Positions 18,708 through 27,857 of a stretch of 64,000 nt of DNA are shown piece by piece. The position numbers and the translations under genes were made by a program. Source of the DNA: Sphingomonas sp. (GTDB lineage Bacteria > Pseudomonadota > Alphaproteobacteria > Sphingomonadales > Sphingomonadaceae); assembly GCF_030145815.1 (NCBI RefSeq), contig NZ_JAIXHL010000005.1:1-64000 (forward strand). The letters run 5' to 3'. Each line of letters opens with the position of its first letter. The stretch's first letter is position 1. The notes under the pieces were generated by a model. The model saw nothing but the letters and a program-made list of their open reading frames with translations. It did not search any database and was not told the DNA's origin.

Positions 18708-19412
18708 ATGCGCCTCAACCGCCGTCACCTCTTCGCCGCCATCGCCGCTGGTGGCGCCGCGCTCGCCACCCGCCCGCTCGTGGCGTCCGAAGGCGGGCAT
18801 GGCGCGTCGGAGATCACGCCCGAAGCGGCGCTGGCGACGCTGAAGAAGGGCAATCAGGCCTTCACTATGGGCCGCGCGTTCAACTACGGCCTGAACGACG
18901 GCCAGCGCCGCGCCTTCCTCGCCGGCCAGCACCCGTTTGCGACGATCGTCTGCTGTTCGGACAGCCGCGCCGCGCCGGAGCAGATTTTCGAGACCGGCGT
19001 CGGCCAGCTGTTCGTCGTGCGCAACGCCGGCAGCACGGCGTCCAATGCGCAGGCGATGGGCAGCATCGAATATTCGGTCCTGCACCTCGGCGTTCCGCTG
19101 ATCGTCGTGCTCGGCCACTCCGCGTGCGGTGCGGTCAAGGCAGCGATCGAGGTGGTGGACAAGGACGCGAAGCTGCCCGGCAGCCTGGGCCAGATGGTAG
19201 AACCGATCGTCCCGGCGGTGCACACCGCGCACAATGTCCCCGGCGACCTGATCGAAAATTCGATCCGCGAGAATGTGCATCAGGTGGTCCACGACCTGCG
19301 CGCGCCCAGCCAGCGCCTCCTCGCCGCCCCGCGCCGCGCGGGCAAGCTCAAGATCGTCGGGGCGGAATATCATTTGGCGTCGGGGATCGTCGAGTTTTTC
19401 GACGTCGAATAG
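18708..19412 (+). CDS. Tat-exported beta-class carbonic anhydrase
   Basis: 234 residues from ATG 18708. The N-terminus MRLNRRHLFAAIAAGGAALA is a twin-arginine signal (RRHLF), so the enzyme should act in the periplasm. The zinc site of beta carbonic anhydrases is visible: VCCSDSR (Cys and the Asp-Arg dyad) and LGHSACGAVKAA (His and Cys). Converts CO2 and bicarbonate. An in-frame extension to 18624 would bury the Tat signal and is rejected. Convergent with the next gene, only 2 nt apart. Confidence 0.93.
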   Translation: MRLNRRHLFAAIAAGGAALATRPLVASEGGHGASEITPEAALATLKKGNQAFTMGRAFNYGLNDGQRRAFLAGQHPFATIVCCSDSRAAPEQIFETGVGQLFVVRNAGSTASNAQAMGSIEYSVLHLGVPLIVVLGHSACGAVKAAIEVVDKDAKLPGSLGQMVEPIVPAVHTAHNVPGDLIENSIRENVHQVVHDLRAPSQRLLAAPRRAGKLKIVGAEYHLASGIVEFFDVE

Positions 19413-19414
19413 CG

Positions 19415-20434
19415 TCAAAAGCGCGGCGGCGGCCCGCCCAACCGATACCGTTCGAGAAGGCCTTCCACCCGTGCGGCCGCCTGAACTTGCCCCGCGGCGC
19501 GCAGTGCTGCCTGATGCTCGGCACCCAGTGCAACGAGCATCGCGTCGCCGCGCCAGCATTGCACCACGAGCCGGTCGAGCAGCGCACGCTGCATCGCAAT
19601 GCCCTCGGCCAGCTTGGCCCCGCCCTGGGCGGCGAGTGCGCGGGCAAGCCCACGGATCGCGCGCACCTGCTGAGCCGTAGCGATCAGCGGCGCACCGGTC
19701 CGCGCCAGCAGCGCGCGATACGCGGCTTCGGCGGCCGCCCAATCCCCCGCTTCCAGCCCTGCATCGGCTGCGCGCCACTCCGGCTCGGGCGCAAATGGCT
19801 CCTGCGCCGCGACAAACGCCGCCCGGACCAACGCCATAGACCGGCTGCGCTGCACCTTGAACCGCGCGATATCCTGCGCCTGCATATCGCCCGCGCCGCG
19901 TTCGAACCGGAACGCCGTCGCGGTGCGATAGCTCGCCCGCGCCAGTTCCACCGCCTCCGCCCCGCGCCCCAGCGCCAGCAGCATGGCTGCGGTCGTGTCG
20001 AGATAGCTTGCCTCGCCGCGCGCAGTCATCATCTCCGCGCCGCCGCCGTCCACCGCAATCGTCCGCCGTTGACGGTCGATCGCAATCGCCCAGCGTTGAC
20101 GCACCAGCGCGTCGCTCGGCCCCGATTGGCGTTCGCGGATGGCGGCCATTGCATCGGCGCCAAAGCGCAGCACCCCGCGCGCCTCATTGCCCATCGCGCC
20201 CTCTTCCTGCAGCGCCGCCATCGCTTTGGCGATTTCGTCGATCCCCTCGCCCGCGCGCCCCTGCTTTTCCAGCACTTCGGCCAGTTCGACCGCACAGCTG
20301 ACCCGGTCGAGGCTCAAACATTCATAGTCCGGGTTGTCGGCCATCCGCGCGCGGATCGCCTGTTCCTGCGCGCGCAGGTCATCGGGCGCCTGTGCGGCGG
20401 CCATGGCCAGCAGGATCGACAGTCCAAACCCCAT
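19415..20434 (-). CDS. Exported protein of unknown function, alpha-helical repeat type
   Basis: 339 residues with a short signal peptide (MGFGLSILLAMAAAQA). The mature protein is rich in Ala, Arg and Glu and built from repeated helix pairs (VELAEVLEKQGRAGEGIDEI, AMLLALGRGAEAVELARASY, DAGLEAGDWAAAEAAYRALL), a TPR/SEL-like pattern. I do not recognise a specific family. Probably a periplasmic scaffold. Convergent with the carbonic anhydrase and divergent from glpD. Confidence 0.75.
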   Translation of the reverse strand: MGFGLSILLAMAAAQAPDDLRAQEQAIRARMADNPDYECLSLDRVSCAVELAEVLEKQGRAGEGIDEIAKAMAALQEEGAMGNEARGVLRFGADAMAAIRERQSGPSDALVRQRWAIAIDRQRRTIAVDGGGAEMMTARGEASYLDTTAAMLLALGRGAEAVELARASYRTATAFRFERGAGDMQAQDIARFKVQRSRSMALVRAAFVAAQEPFAPEPEWRAADAGLEAGDWAAAEAAYRALLARTGAPLIATAQQVRAIRGLARALAAQGGAKLAEGIAMQRALLDRLVVQCWRGDAMLVALGAEHQAALRAAGQVQAAARVEGLLERYRLGGPPPRF

Positions 20435-20517
20435 GCTGTCATCGTCTATGGCCCGGCTGCGCGGGTCAACGGTCGAAACCGGTCGCCCCGCCGCGCGCGA
20501 GCCATTAGGCTGGCCGC

Positions 20518-21651
20518 GTGACCTATGACCTTCTCATCATCGGCGGCGGCATCAACGGCAGCGCCATTGCGCGCGAGGCCGCGTTGTCGGGGCTGCGCGT
20601 GCTGCTGGTCGAGCGCGACACGCTCGCCGCACATACCTCCTCGGCGTCGAGCAAGCTGATCCATGGCGGGCTGCGCTATCTGGAGACCTATGAATTCCGG
20701 CTGGTGCGCGAGGCGCTGGTCGAGCGGGAGCGGATGCTGGCCACCGCGCCGCAGCTGATCCGCCCGATGGCATTCGTCCTGCCGCACGCCCATGCCGTCC
20801 GCCCGCGCTGGATGATCCGCGCCGGGCTGTATCTCTACGATCTGCTCGGCCTCGGTTCGTCGCTGCCGCGCTCACAAGCGCTGCGCCGCGACGATCCGCG
20901 CCTTGCGCCGCTGACTGCCGGGACCAGCGGATTTCTCTACTGGGATGCGCAGGTCGATGATGCGGCCTTGGTCCGCGCCAATGCGCAAGATGCTGAGGCG
21001 AATGGGGCGGAGATCGTCACCGGGGTCGCGGTGACGGGTGCACAGCGGGACGCGGAAAGCTGGGCAGTAACGCTGTCCGACGGGCGCCGGATCGCGGCGC
21101 GCGCGATCGTCAATGCCGCCGGGCCATGGGTCCGCGACCTGCTCGACAAGCTCGGCGTCGCGACCACCAGCGACCTGCGGCTGATCAAGGGCAGCCACAT
21201 CACCGTCCCCGCTTTGTGGGAGGGCGACCATGCCTATATCCTGCAGCAGCCCGATCGCCGCGTGGTTTTCGCCGCGCCGTGGCGGGGGGAGACGATGATC
21301 GGCACCACCGATGTTCCGGTCCAGCACCCCGGCGATGCGGGCATCGACGCTGACGAGATCGCCTATCTCTGCGCCGCCGCGAACCGCTATTTCCGTCGCC
21401 AGATCACCCCCGCCGACGTGACCGGCGACTGGTCCGGCATCCGCGCGCTGTACGACAATGGCGCCGACGAGGCGCGGACGGTGACGCGCGACTATCATCT
21501 CGACCTCGATCGCCACGCCGCGCCGATCCTGTCGCTGTTCGGCGGCAAGATCACCACCGCCCGCGCGCTGGCGGAACATGTGCTGTCTCAACTTGCCCCC
21601 GAACTTCATTTCAATGCGCGCCCGGTGACCCGCGACCGCCATCTTCCCTGA
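20518..21651 (+). CDS. glpD: FAD-dependent glycerol-3-phosphate dehydrogenase, C-terminally short
   Basis: 377 residues from GTG 20518. FAD site DLLIIGGGINGSAIAREAAL, the GlpD hallmark SSASSKLIHGGLRYLE, and a full oxidoreductase domain to FGGKITTARALAEHVL. Typical GlpD is about 500 residues; the C-terminal helical domain that should follow is missing. The +1 frame just past the stop continues FPDDGPFRDLKRL before its own stop at about 21690, compatible with a frameshift plus deletion. It may be an active short form or a decayed gene. It oxidises glycerol-3-phosphate at the membrane and passes electrons to quinone, if functional. Confidence 0.85.
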   Translation: MTYDLLIIGGGINGSAIAREAALSGLRVLLVERDTLAAHTSSASSKLIHGGLRYLETYEFRLVREALVERERMLATAPQLIRPMAFVLPHAHAVRPRWMIRAGLYLYDLLGLGSSLPRSQALRRDDPRLAPLTAGTSGFLYWDAQVDDAALVRANAQDAEANGAEIVTGVAVTGAQRDAESWAVTLSDGRRIAARAIVNAAGPWVRDLLDKLGVATTSDLRLIKGSHITVPALWEGDHAYILQQPDRRVVFAAPWRGETMIGTTDVPVQHPGDAGIDADEIAYLCAAANRYFRRQITPADVTGDWSGIRALYDNGADEARTVTRDYHLDLDRHAAPILSLFGGKITTARALAEHVLSQLAPELHFNARPVTRDRHLP

Positions 21652-21713
21652 CGACGGACCTTTTCGCGATCTCAAGCGCTTAACTCCGGCAACCTGAACT
21701 CAAGGAGGCCAGT

Positions 21714-21893
21714 ATGAGCGTCGAAGGAAAGCTGAAGGAAGCCGCAGGCTTCGTGAAGGAAGAGCTGAACGAGCATCGCGACTCGCCCGAGGGCAAGAAG
21801 GCCGCACAGGAGGGCCGCGATCTGCGCAACGAAGGGCGGATCGAAGACGGCAAGATGCCGAAGACCACCGAACCCGGCACCGGCGCCGAATAA
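21714..21893 (+). CDS. CsbD-like stress miniprotein
   Basis: 59 residues, highly charged and helical: MSVEGKLKEAAGFVKEELNE ... GRDLRNEGRIEDGKMPK. The GK-x-KEAAG-x-VK start and the later NEGR-x-EDG pattern resemble the CsbD family, general-stress proteins of unknown mechanism. A textbook AGGAGG lies 5 nt upstream of ATG 21714, and a GC-rich hairpin follows 8 nt after the stop. Confidence 0.78.
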   Translation: MSVEGKLKEAAGFVKEELNEHRDSPEGKKAAQEGRDLRNEGRIEDGKMPKTTEPGTGAE

Positions 21894-21901
21894 GCTTCCA
21901 C

Positions 21902-21930
21902 TGCCCCCGCTCCGGCGGGGGCAGTCCTTT
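21902..21930 (+). terminator. Terminator after the CsbD-like gene
   Basis: Nine-base perfect stem TGCCCCCGC / GCGGGGGCA (21902-21923) with loop TCCG, followed by GTCCTTTC. It lies between the CsbD-like gene and the convergent proS and may serve both. Confidence 0.65.
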
Positions 21931-21935
21931 CGGGA

Positions 21936-23468
21936 TTAGTAGGCCCGCGCGACCAGGATGCGCTCGACCGCCGGCTTGCCGGTGAACACGCACGTCCCGT
22001 CCGCCGGAGCCGCATCGAGCGGCACGTTGCGGAACGTCAGCTTGAGCGCCTTGATCCGCTCGACCACCGCGTCCAGCTCCCCGCCTTCGGGCTTGCACCA
22101 CTGCACCTCGACCCAGCCCGGATATTTCCCCGACCCTTCGAAATGCGCCTTGAGCGCGTCGAAACTCTCGACCCCGCGCACGATGTTCGCATCCAGCCGC
22201 GCGCGCGCATCGGCGTGCAGCCCGGCCTGGATTTCCTCCAGCAGCGCCGCCGCGCCCGCGACGAAATCATCTTTCGCCACCACCGCGCTGTCGAGCTTGC
22301 CGTCCTCGCGATACAGCCGGTCGCGGCGGATCACCGACACGTTGCCGCCCGCCATGTCGCGCCCGCCGACCTCGATCACCACCGGCGCACCCTTCTTGAC
22401 CCAGCCCCAGCGCTTGGTCGCCGCCTTGACCGCCTTGATGTCGAGCAGCGCGCGCACCGGTTCGCCCAGCGCGCTCTGCTTGGCCAGTTCCGCCTGCAAC
22501 CCCTTGCAATAATCGATCAGCGCGGCGTCCTCGTCTGTGTCGCGCAGCATCGGCACGATCACGATCTGCCACGGCGCGATGCGCGGCGGCACACGCAGGC
22601 CGTCATCGTCGCCATGGACCATGATGACCCCGCCGATCATGCGCGTGGAGACGCCCCAGCTGGTCGTCTGCGCCAGTTCCTGCTGCCCTTCGGCATTCTG
22701 GAACTTGATGCCCTGCGCACTCGAAAAGGTGGTGCCGAGGAAGTGCGACGTGCCCGCCTGCAGCGCCTTGCCGTCCTGCATCATCGCCTCGATGCTGTAG
22801 GTCGCGACCGCGCCGGGGAAGCGTTCATTCTCCGGCTTCTCGCCCGCAACGACCGGCATCGCGAGGCAGGTCTCGGCGAATTCGCGATAGACCTCGAGCA
22901 TTTTCATCGTCTCTTCGCGCGCTTCGTCCACCGTGGCGTGGGCAGTATGCCCCTCCTGCCACAGGAATTCGGCGGTGCGCAGGAACATGCGCGTGCGCAT
23001 TTCCCAGCGCACGACATTCGCCCATTGGTTGATCAGCACGGGCAGGTCGCGCCACGACTGGACCCAGCGCGCCATCGCCGCGCCGATCACCGTCTCCGAT
23101 GTCGGGCGCACGACCAACGGCTCTTCCAGCTTCGCATCGGGATCGGGCACCAGCCGACCGTCCTTCTGGATCAGCCGGTGATGGGTGACGACCGCCATCT
23201 CCTTGGCGAAGCCGTCGACATGCTCGGCCTCTTTCTCGAAATAGCTCAAGGGGATGAACAGCGGGAAATAGCAATTCTCATGCCCCGTCGCCTTGATGCG
23301 ATCGTCGAGCAGGCGCTGGATCCGCTCCCAGATGCCATAGCCCCATGGCCGGATGACCATGCACCCGCGCACGCCGCTCTCCTCGGCCATATCGGCTTCG
23401 GTGATGACGGCCTGATACCAGGCTGCGAAATCCGCTTCGCGGGTGACGTTGAGTGCGCGTTTGATCAT
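21936..23468 (-). CDS. proS: Prolyl-tRNA synthetase, archaeal/eukaryal type
   Basis: 510 residues from ATG 23468. Class II synthetase charging tRNA-Pro. Motif 2 FRTAEFLWQEGHTAHAT, PTSETVIG, the LQAGTSHFLGTTFS block and motif 3 region HGDDDGLRVPP follow the archaeal/eukaryal ProRS layout, with the C-terminal extension ending ILVARAY (terminal Tyr). There is no bacterial insertion domain between motifs 2 and 3. In archaeal enzymes the extension holds a zinc site with four Cys; here only single Cys remain (VQWCKPEG, GTCVFTG). The in-frame extension up to 23675 has no synthetase features. Confidence 0.94.
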   Translation of the reverse strand: MIKRALNVTREADFAAWYQAVITEADMAEESGVRGCMVIRPWGYGIWERIQRLLDDRIKATGHENCYFPLFIPLSYFEKEAEHVDGFAKEMAVVTHHRLIQKDGRLVPDPDAKLEEPLVVRPTSETVIGAAMARWVQSWRDLPVLINQWANVVRWEMRTRMFLRTAEFLWQEGHTAHATVDEAREETMKMLEVYREFAETCLAMPVVAGEKPENERFPGAVATYSIEAMMQDGKALQAGTSHFLGTTFSSAQGIKFQNAEGQQELAQTTSWGVSTRMIGGVIMVHGDDDGLRVPPRIAPWQIVIVPMLRDTDEDAALIDYCKGLQAELAKQSALGEPVRALLDIKAVKAATKRWGWVKKGAPVVIEVGGRDMAGGNVSVIRRDRLYREDGKLDSAVVAKDDFVAGAAALLEEIQAGLHADARARLDANIVRGVESFDALKAHFEGSGKYPGWVEVQWCKPEGGELDAVVERIKALKLTFRNVPLDAAPADGTCVFTGKPAVERILVARAY

Positions 23469-23553
23469 GGGTGCGCGATTAGCGCGGGAAATCCGGCCCG
23501 TCACGCCCCTTCGCGGCTTGCCCCGTGCCGCGCCGCCGCTTAGGCGTTCGCGG

Positions 23554-24471
23554 GTGCATCGTGATCGCGTCCTTACCGGCCTTGGCCTGCGCCTGCTCGC
23601 CATCCTGATGCTCTCGACCATGGGCGCGCTGATCAAGCTGGCGGAGCGCGGCGGCGCCAACCTCGCAGAGATCATGCTGTTTCGTCAGCTGTTCGCGATC
23701 CCCTTCATCCTCGCCTGGATCGCCGCCGGCCCGGGGATGCGGTCGATCCGCACGCGGCACTTCGGGCTGCACGTGAACCGCACCGTGATCGGGCTGACGG
23801 GCATGGTGTTCAATTTCGGCGCGGTGCTGCTGCTCCCGCTGGCCGAGGCGACGACCTTCTCCTTCACCGCGCCGATCTTCGCCACGATCCTTGGAGCATT
23901 GGTGCTGCACGAAAAGACCGGCTGGCGGCGCTGGGCGGCGGTGATCGCGGGCTTTGTCGGCGTCGTGCTGGTCGCGCAGCCCGGCGACGGGCATATCCCG
24001 CTCGCGGGCGCGCTGGTCGGGCTGACCGCCGCCTTCTTCGTCGCGCTGATCGCGATTCAGCTGCGCCAGATGGCCAAGACCGAGCGCCCGGCGACCACCG
24101 TCTTCTGGTTCTCGACCCTGTCGGTCCCGCCGCTCGCCATCGCCTACCCCTTCTTCGCGCAGATGCACGAGTGGCAGACCTTCGCGATCCTGATCGGCAT
24201 CGGCCTGATCGGTGGCGCGGGCCAGCTCGCGCTCACCGCAGCACTGCGCTTCGCCCCAGTCTCGGCGGTGGTGCCGATGGACTATTCCAGCCTGATCTGG
24301 GCGACGCTCTACGGCTATGTGCTATTCGGCGTGCTGCCCAGCCAATGGACCTGGATCGGCGCCCCGATCATCGTCGCCAGCGGCCTCTACATCGCCTGGC
24401 GCGAGCAGCGGCTGGGACTGGCGCGGCGCGCTGGGCCGGTTGAGGCGGTTGCGGATTTGGATGAGGATTAG
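23554..24471 (+). CDS. DMT/EamA family transporter
   Basis: 305 residues from GTG 23554. Ten hydrophobic segments in two EamA repeats: repeat one includes LLAILMLSTMGALIKLAERG and the ATTFSFTAPIFATILGALVL core with the EKTGWRRWAAVIAGFVGVVL that follows; repeat two includes FAPVSAVVPMDYSSLIWATL and GAPIIVASGLYIAWRE. Likely exports a small metabolite; substrate unknown. The frame is open up to 23443, but that would run into the divergent proS start region and lacks hydrophobic character. Confidence 0.88.
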   Translation: MHRDRVLTGLGLRLLAILMLSTMGALIKLAERGGANLAEIMLFRQLFAIPFILAWIAAGPGMRSIRTRHFGLHVNRTVIGLTGMVFNFGAVLLLPLAEATTFSFTAPIFATILGALVLHEKTGWRRWAAVIAGFVGVVLVAQPGDGHIPLAGALVGLTAAFFVALIAIQLRQMAKTERPATTVFWFSTLSVPPLAIAYPFFAQMHEWQTFAILIGIGLIGGAGQLALTAALRFAPVSAVVPMDYSSLIWATLYGYVLFGVLPSQWTWIGAPIIVASGLYIAWREQRLGLARRAGPVEAVADLDED

Positions 24472-24574
24472 GGGTGGTCGCCGACAACCACTGCAAACGG
24501 GTAATATGCGGCAATGAGCAAACTGGTTGTGCCTCTACGTAGCACTTTCGGCACGGCTTGCTTATCATGACGAC

Positions 24575-25081
24575 ATGCGGCTCCTTCTAGCAATTCCCCT
24601 CATCCTTGCGCCCGCGCTGGCGCTGGCGCAGCCTTGCCCTGGCTATTCCGCCTCTGGCCGCACCTCGTTCGCCGATTTGGATCGTTTCTATGGAGAGCGC
24701 GCCGTCGCGATCCTTCGCGCGGCGATGATGCGCGACCACGCCGAACTGGACGCACTGGTTACAGCCGATGCCACGATCGAACTCTGGCGGGGCGATGCAA
24801 GTTGGGCGCCAAGGGGCGCCGATCGGAAGAGGGTTAGCGGCGGCGGCGCAGTGATGGCTTTGACGGAGCGGCTGAAGCCGCGCGCCTTCACGCTCCTCCT
24901 CGAGCAGCCGGGACCGATTTCAATTGAGAATCCCGACAAGTGCGAGCGCGCCGTGAGACTCATCATCACGATGACAGAGCCTGGCCAAGCCGCATCACTC
25001 GACTTTGCTTTTCGCGATGGGAAACTGGCGTCTGTCACCGGAGAGCAGAAGGGCTTGGTTGAGGGAACCTTGCCTCAATAG
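24575..25081 (+). CDS. Secreted protein of unknown function
   Basis: 168 residues with a strong signal peptide (MRLLLAIPLILAPALALAQP). The mature part (FADLDRFYGERAVAILRAAM ... ELDALVTADATIELWRGD) has the look of an NTF2/SnoaL-like alpha+beta domain, but I cannot place it firmly. Internal base composition is a little lower in GC than its neighbours. Stands alone between the DMT transporter and the convergent methyltransferase. Confidence 0.68.
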   Translation: MRLLLAIPLILAPALALAQPCPGYSASGRTSFADLDRFYGERAVAILRAAMMRDHAELDALVTADATIELWRGDASWAPRGADRKRVSGGGAVMALTERLKPRAFTLLLEQPGPISIENPDKCERAVRLIITMTEPGQAASLDFAFRDGKLASVTGEQKGLVEGTLPQ

Positions 25082-25177
25082 TTGAAAGGGTCGAATGGCT
25101 GGCATGGGGTCGGAGGTCGAAATGTCGCAAACGGACCGAGCCCGAACTAACCGGCAGCCGCGACCCGCAACGTCACC

Positions 25178-25819
25178 CTACGCACCACCACCGCTGCGAT
25201 ACACCAGCATCAGATTATTCGCCGGCATCGCAACCCGCCCGGTACGCGCGAAGCCCCAATCCGCCGCCAGCCGGTCCAACTCCGCCACATCGCGCAGCCC
25301 CCACGCCGGATCACGCGCCTTGAGCGATTCATCGAACGCCAGATTGGACTTCGCCGTTGCCACCCCGGCCTCGCGATAGGGGCCGTATAGGATCAGCGGC
25401 CCGCCCGGCGGCAACAGCGTGGCGCACGCGCGGAACAGTCCGACCGTCGCCGCCCAAGGGCTGATATGCACCATGTTGATGCACAGCACCGCATCGGCGG
25501 CGGCGATCGGCCACTCCCCCGCCGCCGCATCGATCGCCAGCGGCGGGGCGACATTGGAAAGCCCTGCGCACCATGACGCGATCGACGCCCGCGCCGCCGC
25601 ATCGGGGTCGCTGGGGACGAAGGTAAGCGCGGGGAACCGCGCGGCAAAGAACGCCGCATGCTCCCCGCTCCCGCTCGCGACCTCCAGCACCGTGCCGCGC
25701 TCCGGCAACAGCGCCGCCAGCTCCGCCGCGATCGCCTCCCGGTTGCGCAGCGTGGCGGGCGCATGCTTGCGCACCGCGCCGCTGTCTTCCGCGACGATCC
25801 ACGGCGTCGGGTCGCTCAT
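25178..25819 (-). CDS. DUF938 SAM-dependent methyltransferase
   Basis: 213 residues. SAM-binding motif I is VLEVASGSGEHAAFFAARFP, followed by FVPSDPD at motif II and INMVHISPWAATVGLF, ILYGPYREAG and DVAELDRLAADWGF, all DUF938 family traits. Methyl acceptor unknown. The ATG overlaps the stop of the upstream small gene (ATGA), so the two are coupled. Confidence 0.88.
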   Translation of the reverse strand: MSDPTPWIVAEDSGAVRKHAPATLRNREAIAAELAALLPERGTVLEVASGSGEHAAFFAARFPALTFVPSDPDAAARASIASWCAGLSNVAPPLAIDAAAGEWPIAAADAVLCINMVHISPWAATVGLFRACATLLPPGGPLILYGPYREAGVATAKSNLAFDESLKARDPAWGLRDVAELDRLAADWGFARTGRVAMPANNLMLVYRSGGGA

Positions 25820-26178
25820 TTCGGCGCGCAGGCGGAGCGGTCGCCCGCCTTGCACCGGGCGACCTGCGCCTCCCACTCGGCGCGCACCCGTGCGGCCTCG
25901 GCCTCGCGCCGCGCCACATCCGCGCGCCATGCGGCCATCTTGGCCTCATGCTCGGCCTTTTGCCGCGCCAGATAGAGTTCGTAGTCGGTCTTGCGCTCCA
26001 GCGTGATGCGCGCGACGCGATCCGCCTCCGCCTGATCGCGCTGCCGCTGGGCGTCATAGGATCGCTGCGCTTCGATCCGGTCCGCATCCTGTTCGGCCTG
26101 CGGAATGCGCGGGTCTTGCCCCGCCATCGCCGGTGCCGTCATCATCATCGCCACGATCAGAGCCAGTGCGCCGCGCAT
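25816..26178 (-). CDS. Small exported coiled-coil protein
   Basis: 120 residues: signal peptide (MRGALALIVAMMMTAPAMAG) then an almost continuous charged helix rich in Ala, Arg, Glu and Gln (DADRIEAQRSYDAQRQRDQA, KMAAWRADVARREAEAARVR), ending with two Cys (RCKAGDRSACAPK). Start at the second of two adjacent ATGs, 5 nt after GGAGG; the first ATG is only 2 nt away. Function unknown. Upstream of and coupled to the DUF938 gene. Confidence 0.72.
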   Translation of the reverse strand: MRGALALIVAMMMTAPAMAGQDPRIPQAEQDADRIEAQRSYDAQRQRDQAEADRVARITLERKTDYELYLARQKAEHEAKMAAWRADVARREAEAARVRAEWEAQVARCKAGDRSACAPK

Positions 26179-26190
26179 CATCGCCTCCCC

Positions 26191-26226
26191 AAATGCCAAA
26201 CGGGCGGCGACCGAAGCCACCGCCCG
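26191..26226 (-). terminator. Terminator of the glycine-cleavage operon
   Basis: Minus-strand hairpin of 11 bp (26201-26211 with 26216-26226, two G-T pairs) closed by a UUCG tetraloop and followed by TTTGGCATTT. It lies about 50 nt after the gcvPB stop. Confidence 0.75.
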
Positions 26227-26278
26227 CCTGGGAGCCAGGTTAGATCGAAATCCAACCCGGTGAAACAGTCGAAAGCAG

Positions 26279-27844
26279 TTACTCGGCGGCCTGTGCCTGC
26301 GCCGGCTCCTTCCACACCAGCACCGGCTTGCGCGCGGCCAGCGTCTCGTCGAGCCGGCGGCGCGGCGCGAAATGCGGCGCGGACTTGAGCGCCGCATCGC
26401 CCGCCTTCGCCCGCTGCGCGACCGAACGGAACGCGCCGATGAACTGGTCCAGCGCCGCCTTGCTCTCGGTCTCGGTCGGCTCGACCAGCATGGCGCCGTG
26501 GACGACCAGCGGGAAATAGACCGTCATCGGGTGGAAGCCCTCGTCGATCAGGCCCTTGGCGATGTCGAGCGTCGAGAAGCCTTCGGCGAGGCCACGATCG
26601 CTGAAGATCGCTTCATGCATGCACGGCCCGCTGTTGGCGAAGGGCGCGTCGAGCACGTCCTCCAGGCTGCGCAGGACATAGTTGGCGTTGAGGACGCTGT
26701 CTTCGGCAACCTGCTTCAGCCCATCCGCGCCGTGCGACAGGATATAGGTGAGCGCGCGGGTGAACATGCCCATCTGGCCATGGAACGAGACCATGCGGCC
26801 AAAGCTGGAGCCGTGATGCTCGCCCGCGGTCTCCTCTTCGACCAGCACGAAGCGGTCGCCCTGGCGTTCGACGAACGGCAGCGGTGCGTAGGGCGCCAGC
26901 GCCTCCGACAGCACCACCGGGCCCGAACCCGGACCACCGCCGCCATGCGGGGTGGAAAAGGTCTTGTGCAGGTTGATGTGCATCGCATCGACGCCCAGGT
27001 CGCCGGGGCGCACCTTGCCCACGATCGCGTTGAAGTTCGCGCCGTCGCAATAGACGTAGCCGCCGGCGGCGTGGACCGCATCGCTGATCGTCTTGAGGTC
27101 GCGCTCGAACAGGCCGCAGGTATTGGGGTTGGTGATCATCACCCCCGCCACGTCCGGCCCCAGCCGCGCGGTCAGCGCCGCGACATCGACGCGCCCGTCC
27201 GGGGTCGCCGGAATATCCTCGACCGAAAAGCCCGCGAACGCTGCGGTCGCCGGGTTGGTGCCGTGCGCGCTTTCGGGGACCAGCACCACGCGGCGATCCT
27301 CGCCGCGCGCTTCCAGCGCCGCCTTGATCGCCAGGATGCCGCACAGCTCGCCATGCGCGCCCGCCTTGGGCGACATCGCCACGGCCTTCATGCCGGTCAG
27401 CGTGACCAGCCAGTGAGCGAGCTGATCGATCACCTCCAGCGCGCCCTGCACGGTATCGACCGGCTGCAGCGGGTGAATGTCGGCAAAGCCCGGAAGCCGC
27501 GCCATCCGTTCATTGAGGCGCGGGTTATGCTTCATCGTGCACGAACCGAGCGGGAAGAAGCCTAGGTCGATGCCGTAATTCTGGCGCGACAGGCGCGTGT
27601 AATGGCGCACCGCCTCCGGCTCGGACAGGCCCGGGAGGCCGATGTCGCGATGCCGCTCCAACCCGCCCAGCCGCGACGCCGCCTTGGGCGCTTCGGCGAA
27701 ATCGACGCCGGTCGTGTCGAGCGAACCGATCTCGAAGATCAGCGCCTCTTCCAGCATCAGCGCGCGGTTGCCGGTGAAGGTGGCCGCAGCCTCCCCCTCG
27801 ACCGCGTTCATCTGCGGCCGCCAGCCGCTCTGATTCAGTGCCAT
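26279..27844 (-). CDS. gcvPB: Glycine dehydrogenase (decarboxylating) subunit 2
   Basis: 521 residues. C-terminal half of the split P-protein; with GcvPA it decarboxylates glycine and transfers the aminomethyl group to lipoyl-GcvH. The PLP lysine is in INLHKTFSTPHGGGGPGSGP (Lys294), preceded by CDGANFNAIVG and VMITNPNTCGLFE. N-terminal GFFPLGSCTMKHNPRLNE is the conserved family start. Last gene of the riboswitch-controlled gcvT-gcvH-gcvPA-gcvPB operon; a 165-nt spacer filled with repeats separates it from gcvPA. Confidence 0.96.
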   Translation of the reverse strand: MALNQSGWRPQMNAVEGEAAATFTGNRALMLEEALIFEIGSLDTTGVDFAEAPKAASRLGGLERHRDIGLPGLSEPEAVRHYTRLSRQNYGIDLGFFPLGSCTMKHNPRLNERMARLPGFADIHPLQPVDTVQGALEVIDQLAHWLVTLTGMKAVAMSPKAGAHGELCGILAIKAALEARGEDRRVVLVPESAHGTNPATAAFAGFSVEDIPATPDGRVDVAALTARLGPDVAGVMITNPNTCGLFERDLKTISDAVHAAGGYVYCDGANFNAIVGKVRPGDLGVDAMHINLHKTFSTPHGGGGPGSGPVVLSEALAPYAPLPFVERQGDRFVLVEEETAGEHHGSSFGRMVSFHGQMGMFTRALTYILSHGADGLKQVAEDSVLNANYVLRSLEDVLDAPFANSGPCMHEAIFSDRGLAEGFSTLDIAKGLIDEGFHPMTVYFPLVVHGAMLVEPTETESKAALDQFIGAFRSVAQRAKAGDAALKSAPHFAPRRRLDETLAARKPVLVWKEPAQAQAAE

Positions 27845-27857
27845 TTGCTTAAATCCC

